A DNA stretch of 64,000 bases from Rhodovulum sp. ES.010 (GCF_900142935.1 NZ_FSRS01000001.1:2490001-2554000), one strand, 5' to 3'; positions 46,133-55,337 are shown, numbered from the stretch's first letter. The notes: a model not told the origin generated them from the letters alone. Translations and numbers: made by a program.

Positions 46133-47668
46133 TCATTCGGATGGGGTGACTGAAGCACTTGCCTTGTCCTCCGTTCTGCGGGCGGAAATCGTGGCGCGGG
46201 TGGCGCGCAGCACCTGGGCGCCGACGACAAGCGCGGCAAGCCCCAGGAAGACCGCGCCGGGAATGCTGGAGACGAACACCGAGGGGTCGCCCTCGGACAG
46301 GATCATCGCGGTGCGGAACTCGCGCTCGATGGCGGGGCCCAGCACCAGCCCGAGGATGATCGGGGTGAGCGGAATGTTCACCCGCGACAGGCCGTAGGCG
46401 ATGGCGCCCAGCACCGCGACCGAGACCACGTCGAACACCGAATTGCGGATCGCGAACGCGCCATAGGCGCACATCACGATGATGCCGACGGCGAGAAGAT
46501 GCGCGGGCACCCGCAGCACCTGCACGAAGAAGCGGATGCCCAGAAGCTGGATCGCGACGACCGAGACATAGGCCACGATGATCGCGATGTAGATCTGGTA
46601 GATTTCGCCCGGGTTCTGAAGAAACAGCATCGGCCCCGGGATCAGCCCGTGGATCAGCAGCCCCGAGAGCAGGATCGCGGTGGCCGGATCGCCCGGGATG
46701 CCGAGCGACAGAAGCGGGATCATCGCGCCGCCCGTCACCGCGTTGTTCGCCGTCTCGGGCGCCACGACCCCGCCCATCTCGCCCTTGCCGAAGCGCTCGG
46801 GGCGCTTGGCGGTCTTCTTGGCGTGGGCATAGGCGAGGAAGGCCGCGATCGGCCCGCCGGTGCCCGGGATCGCGCCGATGCCCGTGCCCAGAAGCGCGCA
46901 GCGCAGCATCAGCCAGAACTGGCCGCCGATATCACGGAGCGTGGGCAGCTCCGCGCGCACGTCCGCCACCTCTTCGGGGCGCCGTTCCTCGGCAAAATAG
47001 GTCACGAAGGCCTCGATCACATGCGGCACCGCGAAAAGCGCGATCATCGCGACCAGCAGGCTGACCCCCTGCTGCAGCACCACGGTGCCGAAGGTCAGCC
47101 GCTGGACGCCCTCCATCTCGTCGATGCCGATGGTCATCACCAGAAGGCCCAGCACCCCCGCGATCAGCCCCTTGACCAGGGATTTCTGGGCGAGTCCGCA
47201 GATCGTCGAAAGCCCGAAGATCAGCAGCCCGAAGGTCTCGGCCGGCCCGAAGCGCAGCGCGAGCTTGGCCACCGTGTCGACCGAGGCGACCATGATCATC
47301 AGGCTGACGATGCCCCCGAAGGCCGAGGCCACGACCGCGGTGCCGAGCGCCAGAGACGCCTTGCCCCGCCGCGTGAGCTGGTAGCCGTCGAGCACGGTCG
47401 CCGCCGCCGAGGGCGTGCCCGGAATGCCGACCAGGATCGCCGAGACCGAGCCTCCGGTCATGCCCCCGATATAGGTGCCCAGCAGCAGCCCGATGGCCGG
47501 CGCGGTGTCGAGCGAAAACGACATCGGCACCACCAGCGCCATCGCGACGGTGAAGGTCAGCCCCGGGATCGCCCCGAAGACCACGCCCAGAAGGCAGCCC
47601 GACAGAACCGCGACAAGCGCGGCCGGCGCGAGCGCCACCTGGGCTGCGGCGAGCAGGAGGTCCATCAT
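46133..47668 (-). CDS. tctA: Tripartite tricarboxylate transporter, large permease TctA
   Basis: This 511-residue inner-membrane protein has about twelve helices and the paired TctA motifs: GCLLGVVFGAIPGLTFTVA near residue 30 and GTGIGAIPGTGGPIAAFLAY near residue 262, plus the early GTYIGGMTGGSVSAILVGIP. It is the transport channel of a TTT system, secondary and driven by the ion gradient, fed by TctC. The ATG at 47668 follows GGAGAGG. It is cotranscribed with tctB (51-bp gap) and the downstream ThDP gene. Confidence 0.95.
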   Translation of the reverse strand: MMDLLLAAAQVALAPAALVAVLSGCLLGVVFGAIPGLTFTVAMALVVPMSFSLDTAPAIGLLLGTYIGGMTGGSVSAILVGIPGTPSAAATVLDGYQLTRRGKASLALGTAVVASAFGGIVSLMIMVASVDTVAKLALRFGPAETFGLLIFGLSTICGLAQKSLVKGLIAGVLGLLVMTIGIDEMEGVQRLTFGTVVLQQGVSLLVAMIALFAVPHVIEAFVTYFAEERRPEEVADVRAELPTLRDIGGQFWLMLRCALLGTGIGAIPGTGGPIAAFLAYAHAKKTAKRPERFGKGEMGGVVAPETANNAVTGGAMIPLLSLGIPGDPATAILLSGLLIHGLIPGPMLFLQNPGEIYQIYIAIIVAYVSVVAIQLLGIRFFVQVLRVPAHLLAVGIIVMCAYGAFAIRNSVFDVVSVAVLGAIAYGLSRVNIPLTPIILGLVLGPAIEREFRTAMILSEGDPSVFVSSIPGAVFLGLAALVVGAQVLRATRATISARRTEDKASASVTPSE

Positions 47669-47719
47669 CCTCTCCGTCGTTTCGGACCGGTCCCCGCGCG
47701 CCGGGGAGCGGGGTTGTCC

Positions 47720-48235
47720 CTAGAAGAGCGAAATCCAGGTTCCGGGCGGCATGTAGGCGCCGAGCAGTTTGCCGAAGGCGAGCCAGGCCCCGAAGGCGAT
47801 GCCGAAGGCCATGCCGCCGACCACCAGCGGGCGCCGTTCGCCGAGCACGAAAACCAGGGTCGCCGCCACGGTCAGCACCGTCGCCGGGACGAAGCCGATC
47901 TTCTGCATCAGGAACCCGAAGCCCGCGATGATCGCGCAGACCGCAACGACGAGCCCAAGCCGGAGCCCCGTCGAGACCGGCGCGGCCGGCCTCTCGTCCG
48001 GGTCGGCCACCTCGTCCGGCGGGTAGGCGCCCCTGAGACCCTTGGCCAGCAAGAGCGCCGACAGCACCCCCAGCCCCACGCCCAGCCAGAGCGGGAAGGC
48101 CCGGGGGCCCACGCCGTCGAAGCCCGGCGGTACGCTCAGCCAGACCGCCACGGTCCAGGCGACCGCGAAGAGCAGCAGCACGCTCCCCGCGATCACATCC
48201 TGGCGTCGCTCGGCCTCCAGAGACGGCACGCCCAT
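47720..48235 (-). CDS. tctB: TTT transporter small permease TctB
   Basis: This 171-residue inner-membrane protein has four predicted helices (VIAGSVLLLFAVAWTVAVWL first) and the usual TctB length. Sequence conservation in the family is low, and assignment rests on size, helices and position between tctC and tctA. It starts 4 bp after the tctC stop. Confidence 0.9.
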   Translation of the reverse strand: MGVPSLEAERRQDVIAGSVLLLFAVAWTVAVWLSVPPGFDGVGPRAFPLWLGVGLGVLSALLLAKGLRGAYPPDEVADPDERPAAPVSTGLRLGLVVAVCAIIAGFGFLMQKIGFVPATVLTVAATLVFVLGERRPLVVGGMAFGIAFGAWLAFGKLLGAYMPPGTWISLF

Positions 48236-48239
48236 GGCC

Positions 48240-49202
48240 CTATTGCTTCTTCAGGCCGAGATCGCCCATCAGCGCCGAGATCGTCTCGTCGTCGCGCGCG
48301 ATCACCTCGCCGAAGGCCGCGTGATCGGCGAAGTCGATCTCGAAACCGATGGTCTCGGCGGCGGTCTTGAACGCCTCGGTCTCGGTCGCGGCATGGGCCG
48401 CGTCCTGAAGTTTCATGACCACGTCCTCGGGCGTGCCCGCGGGCGCGGCGAGACCGCGCCACATCACGATGTCCATGTCGCCCGCGCCGCTCTCGGCGCA
48501 GGTCGGCACGTCGGGCAGCTGGCTGATGCGCTCGGCCGAGGTGACGCAGAGGATCTTCAGCGTGCCCGCCTCGTGATGCGAGATGAACTGGCCCGGCCAC
48601 TGCACCGCCGCGTCCAGCCGTCCCGCCAGCAGCTCGACCGGCGCGCGGCCCTTGTCGTAGGGCACGTGCGTGGCCATGTCCGACAGCCCGATCGAGGCCA
48701 GCACCGCCTCGGTGGTCAGGTGGGTGAACGAGCCCTTGCCCGAGGCCCCGACCTTCAGCTTCTCGCCCGAGGCCTTGATGTCCTCGGCCATGTCGGAGAG
48801 AGACTCCCACCCGCTATCGGCGCGCACCGCGACCGCGGGCACCTCGACGCTGACCTTGGCGATGGGTTCGAACGCGGTGTAGTCGAAATCGATCCGCCCG
48901 CCGCGATAGCCGGTGATGATGGAGTTCGAGTTCCAGACGATGTTGTAGCCGTCCGCGTCGGTGCCATGGACGTATTGATAGCCCACCGCGCCGCCGCCGC
49001 CGTTGCGCGACACCGGCACCACCGGCTCCCCCAGTTCCTTGGACATCAGGTCGGCGAGCAACTGCCCGATGGTCTGGGCGGTGCCGCCGAACAGCACCGT
49101 CATCTCGACCGGCTTTTCCGGAAACTCGGCGCGGGCCGGGCCGGCGAGCCCGACGGCCAGCGCGGCCGAGAGCGCGACAGATGCAAGAATCCCCTTGTTC
49201 AT
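48240..49202 (-). CDS. tctC: TTT solute-binding protein TctC (Bug family)
   Basis: This 320-residue periplasmic binding protein has a signal peptide (MNKGILASVALSAALAVGLA, cut after ARA) and the Bug fold. Family landmarks are FPEKPVEMTVLFGGTAQTIG, VSRNGGGGAVGYQYV (ligand loop) and the late AAPAGTPEDVVMKL. Bug proteins bind small carboxylates through main-chain contacts, so a carboxylated or polar acid substrate is likely. A stem-loop lies just upstream at 49273-49302. Confidence 0.95.
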   Translation of the reverse strand: MNKGILASVALSAALAVGLAGPARAEFPEKPVEMTVLFGGTAQTIGQLLADLMSKELGEPVVPVSRNGGGGAVGYQYVHGTDADGYNIVWNSNSIITGYRGGRIDFDYTAFEPIAKVSVEVPAVAVRADSGWESLSDMAEDIKASGEKLKVGASGKGSFTHLTTEAVLASIGLSDMATHVPYDKGRAPVELLAGRLDAAVQWPGQFISHHEAGTLKILCVTSAERISQLPDVPTCAESGAGDMDIVMWRGLAAPAGTPEDVVMKLQDAAHAATETEAFKTAAETIGFEIDFADHAAFGEVIARDDETISALMGDLGLKKQ

Positions 49203-49272
49203 CTTGGTTCTCCTCCCTTCGATTTGCCGCCCGAGGCGGCGTGCGGCAGTCCTCCACTGCCAGTCCTTTTGT

Positions 49273-49302
49273 GCCGGGCCGCCCCTCCCCGAGCGACCCG
49301 GC
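49273..49302 (-). other. Stem-loop between the isomerase gene and tctC
   Basis: The minus-strand RNA can form a 10-bp stem (GCCGGGUCGC with GCGGCCCGGC, one G-U pair) and a 10-nt loop. It is not followed by a U run in the direction of transcription, so it is more likely an RNA-stability or processing element than a terminator. The TTTTGT copies on either side are on the opposite strand. Confidence 0.6.
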
Positions 49303-49308
49303 CTTTTG

Positions 49309-50241
49309 TCAGTCCGACCGCTGCGCCAGCGCCCAGGCGTCGCGGATCACCCGCTTGGCATTGGCCATGATCACCTCGGACACCTCGCCCGCCAGCACCG
49401 GGCGCACCTCGGCGCTGACCACGGGCCGTTCGGGCTTGTCAAAGAAACCCGCCTTCTTCAGCTCCTTGAAGAAGGTGACGACCTCGGGCGTGTCGGTCTC
49501 GCCGCCGGGGATGCCGAAGCGGGGCTGGATATCGCCATAGGCGGGGTGCGACTTGTCGCGGAAGGCGCAGTTGCCCAGATGCACCGCGTCCAGCCACTGG
49601 GCCATTTGCGGGATGCTGTCCTCGGGCGTCTCATCCAGCAGCGGGAAGTGGCTGAGATCGGTCAACAGGCCGAAATTCGAGTAGTCGGGTCGGATCGCAC
49701 GCGCGACGTCCACCGCGTCGCCCACCGGGCCGATCAGATTCTTCTTGTCGATGCCCCGGTCGAAGATCTTCAGCGTGAAGGCCAGCCCATCCTTTTCCTC
49801 GGCGGCGTAGTCGAGGATCTGGTGCAGCGAGTCGATCAGCAGCTTCTTGGCCTCCTCGCGCTTCTCGTCGCCGGGGTCCTTGCCCGCGATGAGCCGCACC
49901 ACCTCGGCGCCCAGTTGGCGCGCCTCGTCGACCGCGCTCTTGATCGCCTCAACGGCCTTCATCCGCTCGCCCGTGTCGAAATGGTTCAGGTTGAACTTGT
50001 TGCTCAGCACCTTGGGCTGGGTGGCGTAGGCCACCGACAGGTGGCTCTGGTCCAGCAGGTGGCGCGCGGTGTTGCGCACGCGGTAGTCCTTCATCCAGCC
50101 CACCTCGACGGCGGTCCAGAATTCGTCGGCGCAGATCTTCTCCAGCGTCTCGACGATGGGGCCGGCCCCGGTCTCGATGCCGGGGAAGGCCTTGAAATGG
50201 ACGATGCCGACCCGCATCGCGCTGTACATCGAGGTTTCCAT
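49309..50241 (-). CDS. TIM-barrel sugar isomerase/epimerase (AP-endonuclease 2 family)
   Basis: This 310-residue protein is of the xylose-isomerase-like TIM-barrel family, which includes IolE, IolI, IolO and hydroxypyruvate isomerase. Likely metal and acid-base residues lie in LLTDLSHFPLL, DAVHLGNCAF and VSAEVRPVLAG. Such enzymes isomerise, epimerise or dehydrate sugars and cyclitols using a divalent metal. The first Met at 50241 gives METSMYSAMR; the ATG at 50229 is another option. It lies 65 bp after the Mo-hydroxylase genes. The exact reaction is unknown. Confidence 0.85.
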   Translation of the reverse strand: METSMYSAMRVGIVHFKAFPGIETGAGPIVETLEKICADEFWTAVEVGWMKDYRVRNTARHLLDQSHLSVAYATQPKVLSNKFNLNHFDTGERMKAVEAIKSAVDEARQLGAEVVRLIAGKDPGDEKREEAKKLLIDSLHQILDYAAEEKDGLAFTLKIFDRGIDKKNLIGPVGDAVDVARAIRPDYSNFGLLTDLSHFPLLDETPEDSIPQMAQWLDAVHLGNCAFRDKSHPAYGDIQPRFGIPGGETDTPEVVTFFKELKKAGFFDKPERPVVSAEVRPVLAGEVSEVIMANAKRVIRDAWALAQRSD

Positions 50242-50306
50242 GCGTCGCGTTCTCTCCCTCTTCGGTCGCCGGACGGTTCTGGCAAGCGCCCGTACGGCCT
50301 TTCTCG

Positions 50307-51326
50307 TTACTCTGCAGCGCGGGGCGCGGCCGGCACCCGCGCCTCCTTCTCGGCAATCGCGGCCAGCACCTTCTCGGGCGTCGCGGGCAGCGACTTGATG
50401 CGCACGCCGACCGCGTCGTGGATCGCGTTCATGATCGCGGGCGCGGTCGGCACCAGCGCGGGCTCGCCGATCCCCTTGGCGCCGAGCGGGCTGAGCGGGT
50501 CGGGATCCTCGACCAGCACCGAGGTGATCTCGGGCACGTCCAGCGCGGTCGGCAGGATGTATTTGGCGAAGCCGTGGGTGACGGGCTGGCCGCCGATGGT
50601 CCGGTAATCCTCCATCAGCGCCTGGCCGAGCCCCTGGACCACGCCGCCCTCGATCTGGCCCTCGACGCCGCGGGGGTTGATCACCCGGCCCACGTCATGG
50701 GCGGCCCAGAGGCCGAGCACCTGCACCTCGCCGGTGACGGTATCCACCTCGACCTCTGCCACCTGGGTGCCGAAGACGTAGGCCTGCCACGGCGCGCCGG
50801 AACCATCCTCGGGGTCCAGACCGGTGCCGTGCGCGGTGAAATGACCCGACCCGACGGGCACCACGCCGCGCTTCTTGGCGATGTCGACCGCCTCGGCCAT
50901 GGTCATGGCGAGGTTGGTGCCATGCGCCTTTAGTTCCCCGTCAAAGGCGACCAGCGTGCCTTCGTCCACCTCCCAATGGGCGGCGATCTCGGCGAAGAGC
51001 CGGGCCTTGGCCTCGCGGCAGGCCAGCGCCACCGAATTGCCGATCATGTAGGTCTGGCGCGTGGCGCCGGCATGGGCGGCCTCGGGCGACCGGGCCGTAT
51101 CGTTGTCACCGAGGGTCACGTCCTCGGGGCGGATGCCCAGTTCCTCGGCGGCGACCTGGGCCAGCACCGTTAGGATGCCCTCGCCGATCTCGGTCACGCC
51201 GGTGACGACCTTGGCGGTGCCGCCGTCGTCCAGCTCCGCCCAGGCGCCGGCGCGGTCCACCGTGGCGGTGCGCGCGATGCCGTACCAGCTTGCCGCGACG
51301 CCGCGGCCGCGCCTCTTGCGTTGCAT
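50307..51326 (-). CDS. Mo-hydroxylase, C-terminal half of the molybdopterin subunit
   Basis: This 339-residue protein corresponds to the second half of a xanthine-dehydrogenase-type large subunit. It starts at RGRGVAASWYG, contains TEIGEGILTVLAQVAAEELG, and carries the active-site Glu in GAKGIGEPALVPTAPAI. It has no N-terminal Mo-binding part of its own. The ATG overlaps the upstream stop by one base (TGATG), so the two halves are translated in sequence and must assemble. A similar two-piece division is known in Eubacterium barkeri nicotinate dehydrogenase. Confidence 0.88.
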   Translation of the reverse strand: MQRKRRGRGVAASWYGIARTATVDRAGAWAELDDGGTAKVVTGVTEIGEGILTVLAQVAAEELGIRPEDVTLGDNDTARSPEAAHAGATRQTYMIGNSVALACREAKARLFAEIAAHWEVDEGTLVAFDGELKAHGTNLAMTMAEAVDIAKKRGVVPVGSGHFTAHGTGLDPEDGSGAPWQAYVFGTQVAEVEVDTVTGEVQVLGLWAAHDVGRVINPRGVEGQIEGGVVQGLGQALMEDYRTIGGQPVTHGFAKYILPTALDVPEITSVLVEDPDPLSPLGAKGIGEPALVPTAPAIMNAIHDAVGVRIKSLPATPEKVLAAIAEKEARVPAAPRAAE

Positions 51327-53203
51327 CAGGCCACCCTTTCCTTGCTGTCCTTCGGCGTCTCGAACCGCGCGCCCAGCGTGCAGGGCGCGCGGGTGCCGGG
51401 GCCGTTCAGGTCGCCCCGCACCGGCCCGCGCATGGTGGGCGGCCCGGCCTCCCAGTGCGACGCCGCTTCGGCGGCGGCCAGCACCCGGTCGATCGAGGCG
51501 GAGTCGAGCCGCTGTTGCGTGTGGGTGAGCGATCCGGCGGTCATCATGTTGCGCCGCCGGATCTCGAACGGGTCGAGGCCGAGGCGTTCGGCGGCGATAT
51601 CCATCATGCTTTCGGTCGCGAACTGCGCCTGCATGCCGCCGAAGGTGCGGAAGGCGCCCGACGGCGTGTTGTTGGTGTAGACGGCGGTGGTGTCGACCTG
51701 CAGGTTTTCCACCTCGTAGGGCCCGCAGGACAGGATCGCGGCCTTGCGCATCACGCCCTCGGACGACATGCCGTAGGCGCCGCCATCGGACAGCATCTCG
51801 AACTTGATCGCGGTGATACGGCCGTCGTTTTTCAGCCCCATGCGGTATTTCACGCGCGAGGGGTGGCGCTTGGCCGAGGCGACGATCGATTCCTCGCGGG
51901 TGAAGACGAGGCGCACGGGGCGGTACGTCTTCATCGCGGCCAAGGCCAGCATGCCCTGGTAGATCATGTCCTCCTTGCCGCCGAATCCGCCGCCGACGGG
52001 GGACATGATGAAGCGCACCTTGTTGATGGGTTTCGCGATGATCCCGGCCAGCATGTGGCGGTGGTGGGTGATGTTCTGGCTGGGCGAAATGACGGTCACG
52101 ACGTCATCGGCGTCCACATAGGCGAGCCCGGCCTCGGGTTCGAGATAGGCATGTTCGACCTGCTGGGTGGTGAAGGTGTCCTCGAGGATCAGGTCGGCCT
52201 CGGCGAAGCCCTTGTCGATATCGCCTTTGCGCAGGGGTATGTGTTTCACGACGTTGCCCGGGGCATAGTCGTGGATGACCGGGGCACCGGGTTTCAGCGC
52301 GTCCTCGGGGTCGAAGAGGCCGGGGAGTTCGCGGTACTCGACCTTGATCTTCGCCAGCGCCTTGCGCGCGGTGGCCACGTCCTCGGCGGCGACCGCGGCG
52401 ACGGCCTCGCCCACGTGACGGACCTTGCCGCGGGCCATGATCGGCTGGTCGTGGACGAAAACGCCGAAGCCGTCGGTGCCCGGCACATCATCGGCGGTGA
52501 TGACGCAGGCCACGCCCTCCATGGCTTCCGCCTCGGAGGTGTCGATGGAGACGATCTCGGCATGGGCATGGGGCGAGCGCAGGACGGCCATATGCGCCAT
52601 GTCCGGCATCACCATGTCGCCCGCGTATTTCAGCCGGCCGGTCACCTTCGACGGCGCATCGAGCCGCCGGACATTGTGGCCGATGAAGCTGTCGCCCACG
52701 GTGTCGGGCTCCAGCGCGGCGGGGCCGGCGCGGCCCGTCACCACGTCGCGGGCCAGGGCGACCGCCTCGATGATCTTGGAATACCCCGTGCAGCGGCAGA
52801 TATTGCCGCCCATGCGTTCCTTGATCTCGTCAAGGCTGGCCTCGGGCGCCTCGCGCAGGACGGACGTCGCGGCCATCACCATGCCGGGGATGCAATAGCC
52901 GCACTGACTGGCCCCGGTCTTGTGGAACGCCTTCTGGATCGCCTCCAGCTCGCCCGGTTTCGCCAGCCCCTCGACCGTCTGGATCTCGGCGCCTTGCGCC
53001 TTGGCGGCCGGCATCAGGCAGGATTTCACCAGCTTGCCGTCGACGAAGACGGAACAGGTGCCGCATTCGCCGGCGCCGCAGCCTTCCTTGGTGCCGGTCA
53101 GGTTCAACGCGTCGCGCAGGAAATCCAGCAGGCGCTGGCCGGGATCGGCGAGGCGCGCGACCTTGCGGCCGTTCACCTGCATTTCCAGTTTCATCTCAGG
53201 CAT
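51326..53203 (-). CDS. Fused [2Fe-2S] subunit and N-terminal Mo-cofactor subunit
   Basis: This 625-residue fusion has residues 1-155 as the small Fe-S subunit: plant-type cluster Cys42, 47, 50 and 62 and the second cluster Cys101, 104, 136 and 138. From about residue 170 it continues as the first half of the Mo subunit (RRLDAPSKVTGRLKYAGDM, the cofactor loop SPVGGGFGGKEDM, and AFRTFGGMQAQFATES). It hydroxylates a carbon with water and passes electrons through Fe-S to FAD. The catalytic Glu is not here but in the next gene. It overlaps the FAD-subunit gene by 8 bp. Confidence 0.9.
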   Translation of the reverse strand: MPEMKLEMQVNGRKVARLADPGQRLLDFLRDALNLTGTKEGCGAGECGTCSVFVDGKLVKSCLMPAAKAQGAEIQTVEGLAKPGELEAIQKAFHKTGASQCGYCIPGMVMAATSVLREAPEASLDEIKERMGGNICRCTGYSKIIEAVALARDVVTGRAGPAALEPDTVGDSFIGHNVRRLDAPSKVTGRLKYAGDMVMPDMAHMAVLRSPHAHAEIVSIDTSEAEAMEGVACVITADDVPGTDGFGVFVHDQPIMARGKVRHVGEAVAAVAAEDVATARKALAKIKVEYRELPGLFDPEDALKPGAPVIHDYAPGNVVKHIPLRKGDIDKGFAEADLILEDTFTTQQVEHAYLEPEAGLAYVDADDVVTVISPSQNITHHRHMLAGIIAKPINKVRFIMSPVGGGFGGKEDMIYQGMLALAAMKTYRPVRLVFTREESIVASAKRHPSRVKYRMGLKNDGRITAIKFEMLSDGGAYGMSSEGVMRKAAILSCGPYEVENLQVDTTAVYTNNTPSGAFRTFGGMQAQFATESMMDIAAERLGLDPFEIRRRNMMTAGSLTHTQQRLDSASIDRVLAAAEAASHWEAGPPTMRGPVRGDLNGPGTRAPCTLGARFETPKDSKERVA

Positions 53204-54113
53204 GTTCTGCCTCCTTGCGTTCGGCCGTCTGCGGCGCGCTGCGCGCCCGTTCTGTGGCCTCTTCCAGCGCGGCGCGGACGAAGCCCGGCACGACGCGGCG
53301 GCGATAGTCGATGCGGCTTCGCGAAGCGACGCGGTCGGCGGCGGTCTCGGCCACCTCGGCGATCAGGCGGGCATCGACGGCCTCCCCCTTCAGCCGGTCC
53401 TCGATGTCGCGCAGGCGTTCGGGCACCGGGCCGACGCCGCCCAGCGCCAGGCGCACGTCCTGGAACCGGGTGCCGGTTTCGTCCAGCTTCACCAGCGCGG
53501 CGAGGCAGGCGACCGAGATCACCAGCGACCTGCGCAGGCCGACCTTCTGGAAGGACGCGCCGTACCCCTCGGCCACATCGAGCGTGACCGAGTTCACGAT
53601 CTCGCCCGGGGCAAGCCGCGTGGCACCGGGGCCGGTCACGAAGTCCTCGACCCGCATGGTGCGGCACATGACGTGGTCGCCCGCCCAGCGGCAGAGTTCC
53701 AGCTCGCCGTTCAGAGCGAGCACCGGCGGCGTGCCATCGGCGGCGGGCGAGGCGTTGACGAGGTTGCCCGCAAGCGTGGCCTGCTGGCGGATCTGGTCAT
53801 CGGCGAACCAGACCGAACAATAGGGCATCACCGGCAGCCAGCGGGCAAGTTGCGTGTCGTCGAGGAAATCCTGCCAGACCACGTTCGCGCCCAGCCGCAC
53901 CCGCGGCCCGTGGCGTTCATAGCCCTGTAACTCGGCGACGCGGCTGAGGTCGATCCCCAGCGGCAGGTGCACATCCCCCGCGCGCCCCTCGCGCGCCCAG
54001 GGCAGGATGTCGGTCGCACCTGCAACCAGCCGTGCGCCCTCGGGCGCGTCTGCCCAAAGCGCCAGCGCCTCGGGTAGAGTCGCAGGCATTTCGTATCGGT
54101 CGAATGTCAGCAT
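53196..54113 (-). CDS. Mo-hydroxylase FAD-binding subunit
   Basis: This 305-residue FAD subunit is of the CoxM/XdhB type. The flavin contacts are RLVAGATDILPW near residue 30 and ATLAGNLVNASPAADGTPP near residue 105. It takes electrons from the Fe-S clusters to the final acceptor. I use the ATG at 54113 (MLTFDRYEMP), with AGGG upstream; an earlier in-frame start at 54158 is not homologous. With the next two genes it makes a complete three-polypeptide molybdenum hydroxylase. Confidence 0.93.
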   Translation of the reverse strand: MLTFDRYEMPATLPEALALWADAPEGARLVAGATDILPWAREGRAGDVHLPLGIDLSRVAELQGYERHGPRVRLGANVVWQDFLDDTQLARWLPVMPYCSVWFADDQIRQQATLAGNLVNASPAADGTPPVLALNGELELCRWAGDHVMCRTMRVEDFVTGPGATRLAPGEIVNSVTLDVAEGYGASFQKVGLRRSLVISVACLAALVKLDETGTRFQDVRLALGGVGPVPERLRDIEDRLKGEAVDARLIAEVAETAADRVASRSRIDYRRRVVPGFVRAALEEATERARSAPQTAERKEAEHA

Positions 54114-54140
54114 GTCCCTGGCCCCTCCCTTGGCCATGGA

Positions 54141-54168
54141 CGGGGCCGCCCTTCCCAAGGCGGCCCCG
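54141..54168 (-). other. Stem-loop between the alcohol dehydrogenase and FAD-subunit genes
   Basis: A 10-bp perfect stem (CGGGGCCGCC / GGCGGCCCCG) with an 8-nt loop lies between two cotranscribed genes. There is no U run, so RNA stability or translation control is more likely than termination. Confidence 0.6.
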
Positions 54169-54173
54169 GGCCC

Positions 54174-55337
54174 TTACTCGGCGGCCACCCTCCGGGCTTC
54201 GGAATGGGGGTTCTTCACCACCACCTTGATCGCGTCCTCGACGCGGTCCTTGGCGTAGCGGATCGCCTCCTTCAGATCCTCCATCTCGAAGGTGTGGGTG
54301 TGGATCAGGGTGGCGTCGAACCGCTTTTGCCGCATGAACGCCTCGGCCCGGTGGGTCGCGGATTTACCTTCGCCGCGAATGCCGTAGACGTAGATGTTGT
54401 TGCGCACCAGATGCGCCACGTCGACCTGCGGCGGCTCGCCGGGGAAGGCCGCGAGGCAGACCTTGCCGCCGCGGTTGACCATCTGGCAGGCCTCGTTGAT
54501 CGCGTTCGCCGCGGCGGAACACTCCAGCACGTAATCGACCCCGATCCCGCCGTTCAGACGCTTGGCCGCCTCGACCGGGTCCTCGTTGCGGACGTTGACC
54601 ACGTGATCGGCACCCAGCTTCTTGCCGATCTCCAGGCGATTGTCGCGGGTGCCGGTCAGGATGACGGGCTGCGCGCCCAGCGCCTTGGCGACCGCGACGC
54701 CGAGCAGGCCGATCGGCCCCGGCCCGGTGACCACCACGCTTTCGCCGGCCACCAACCCGCCCAGTTCCGTCAGCCCGTACATCGCGGTGCCCGCGGTGAC
54801 GACCAGCGTCGCCTCCTCGTCGGACATGGTGTCATCGACATGGATCAGCGTGTTGATGTTGTTGACCTGGTATTCGCAGAAGCCCCCGTCGGTGGTGAAC
54901 CCGTTGGCGCGGTGACCCTTGTCCACGTCGCCGTAATTCTTCCCGTAGTTGTGGCAGGACGTGTACATGCCCTGCCGGCAGCGCTTGCACTGGCCGCAGC
55001 CGGCGTGAATTTCCACCGTCACCCGCTCACCGATCTCGTATTCGTCGACGCCGGGGCCCAGCGCCACGACGGTGCCCATGTATTCATGGCCCGGCGTGAA
55101 GTTCTTGTTGAAGGGCTCCCCGCCCTCGATCTGGGCCGGCGGGCCGTGATAGATGATCTCAAGGTCGGTCGCGCAAATCGCCACCGCGTCGATCCGCACC
55201 AGCACCTCGGCCTTTTTCGGTACCGGCACGGGTTTTTCGGCAAGCGTCAACTCGCCCGGATCGCCCAGCACCCAGGCCTTCATCGTTTCGGGGATCGGAT
55301 AGCTGCTGTCCGTCTTTACGCCCGCCGGCATCGTCAT
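54174..55337 (-). CDS. Zinc-dependent alcohol dehydrogenase (MDR family)
   Basis: This 387-residue medium-chain dehydrogenase has the catalytic Cys in AICATDLE, the GHEYMG zinc site, the four-Cys structural zinc C-x2-C-x2-C-x7-C (CGQCKRCRQGMYTSC) and the cofactor motif VVTGPGPIGLLGVAVAKALG. It resembles sorbitol, threonine and inosose dehydrogenases, so it should oxidise a secondary hydroxyl of a polyol or cyclitol with NAD+. The ATG at 55337 follows GGAGG. It is the first enzyme gene after the IclR regulator. Confidence 0.92.
   Translation of the reverse strand: MTMPAGVKTDSSYPIPETMKAWVLGDPGELTLAEKPVPVPKKAEVLVRIDAVAICATDLEIIYHGPPAQIEGGEPFNKNFTPGHEYMGTVVALGPGVDEYEIGERVTVEIHAGCGQCKRCRQGMYTSCHNYGKNYGDVDKGHRANGFTTDGGFCEYQVNNINTLIHVDDTMSDEEATLVVTAGTAMYGLTELGGLVAGESVVVTGPGPIGLLGVAVAKALGAQPVILTGTRDNRLEIGKKLGADHVVNVRNEDPVEAAKRLNGGIGVDYVLECSAAANAINEACQMVNRGGKVCLAAFPGEPPQVDVAHLVRNNIYVYGIRGEGKSATHRAEAFMRQKRFDATLIHTHTFEMEDLKEAIRYAKDRVEDAIKVVVKNPHSEARRVAAE

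Noticed and set aside
51324..51328. Frameshift or nonsense mutation splitting the Mo subunit
   Set aside because: The TGATG overlap, the linker-like end of the first protein and the natural start of the second look like a true gene boundary, and a two-part large subunit has precedent.
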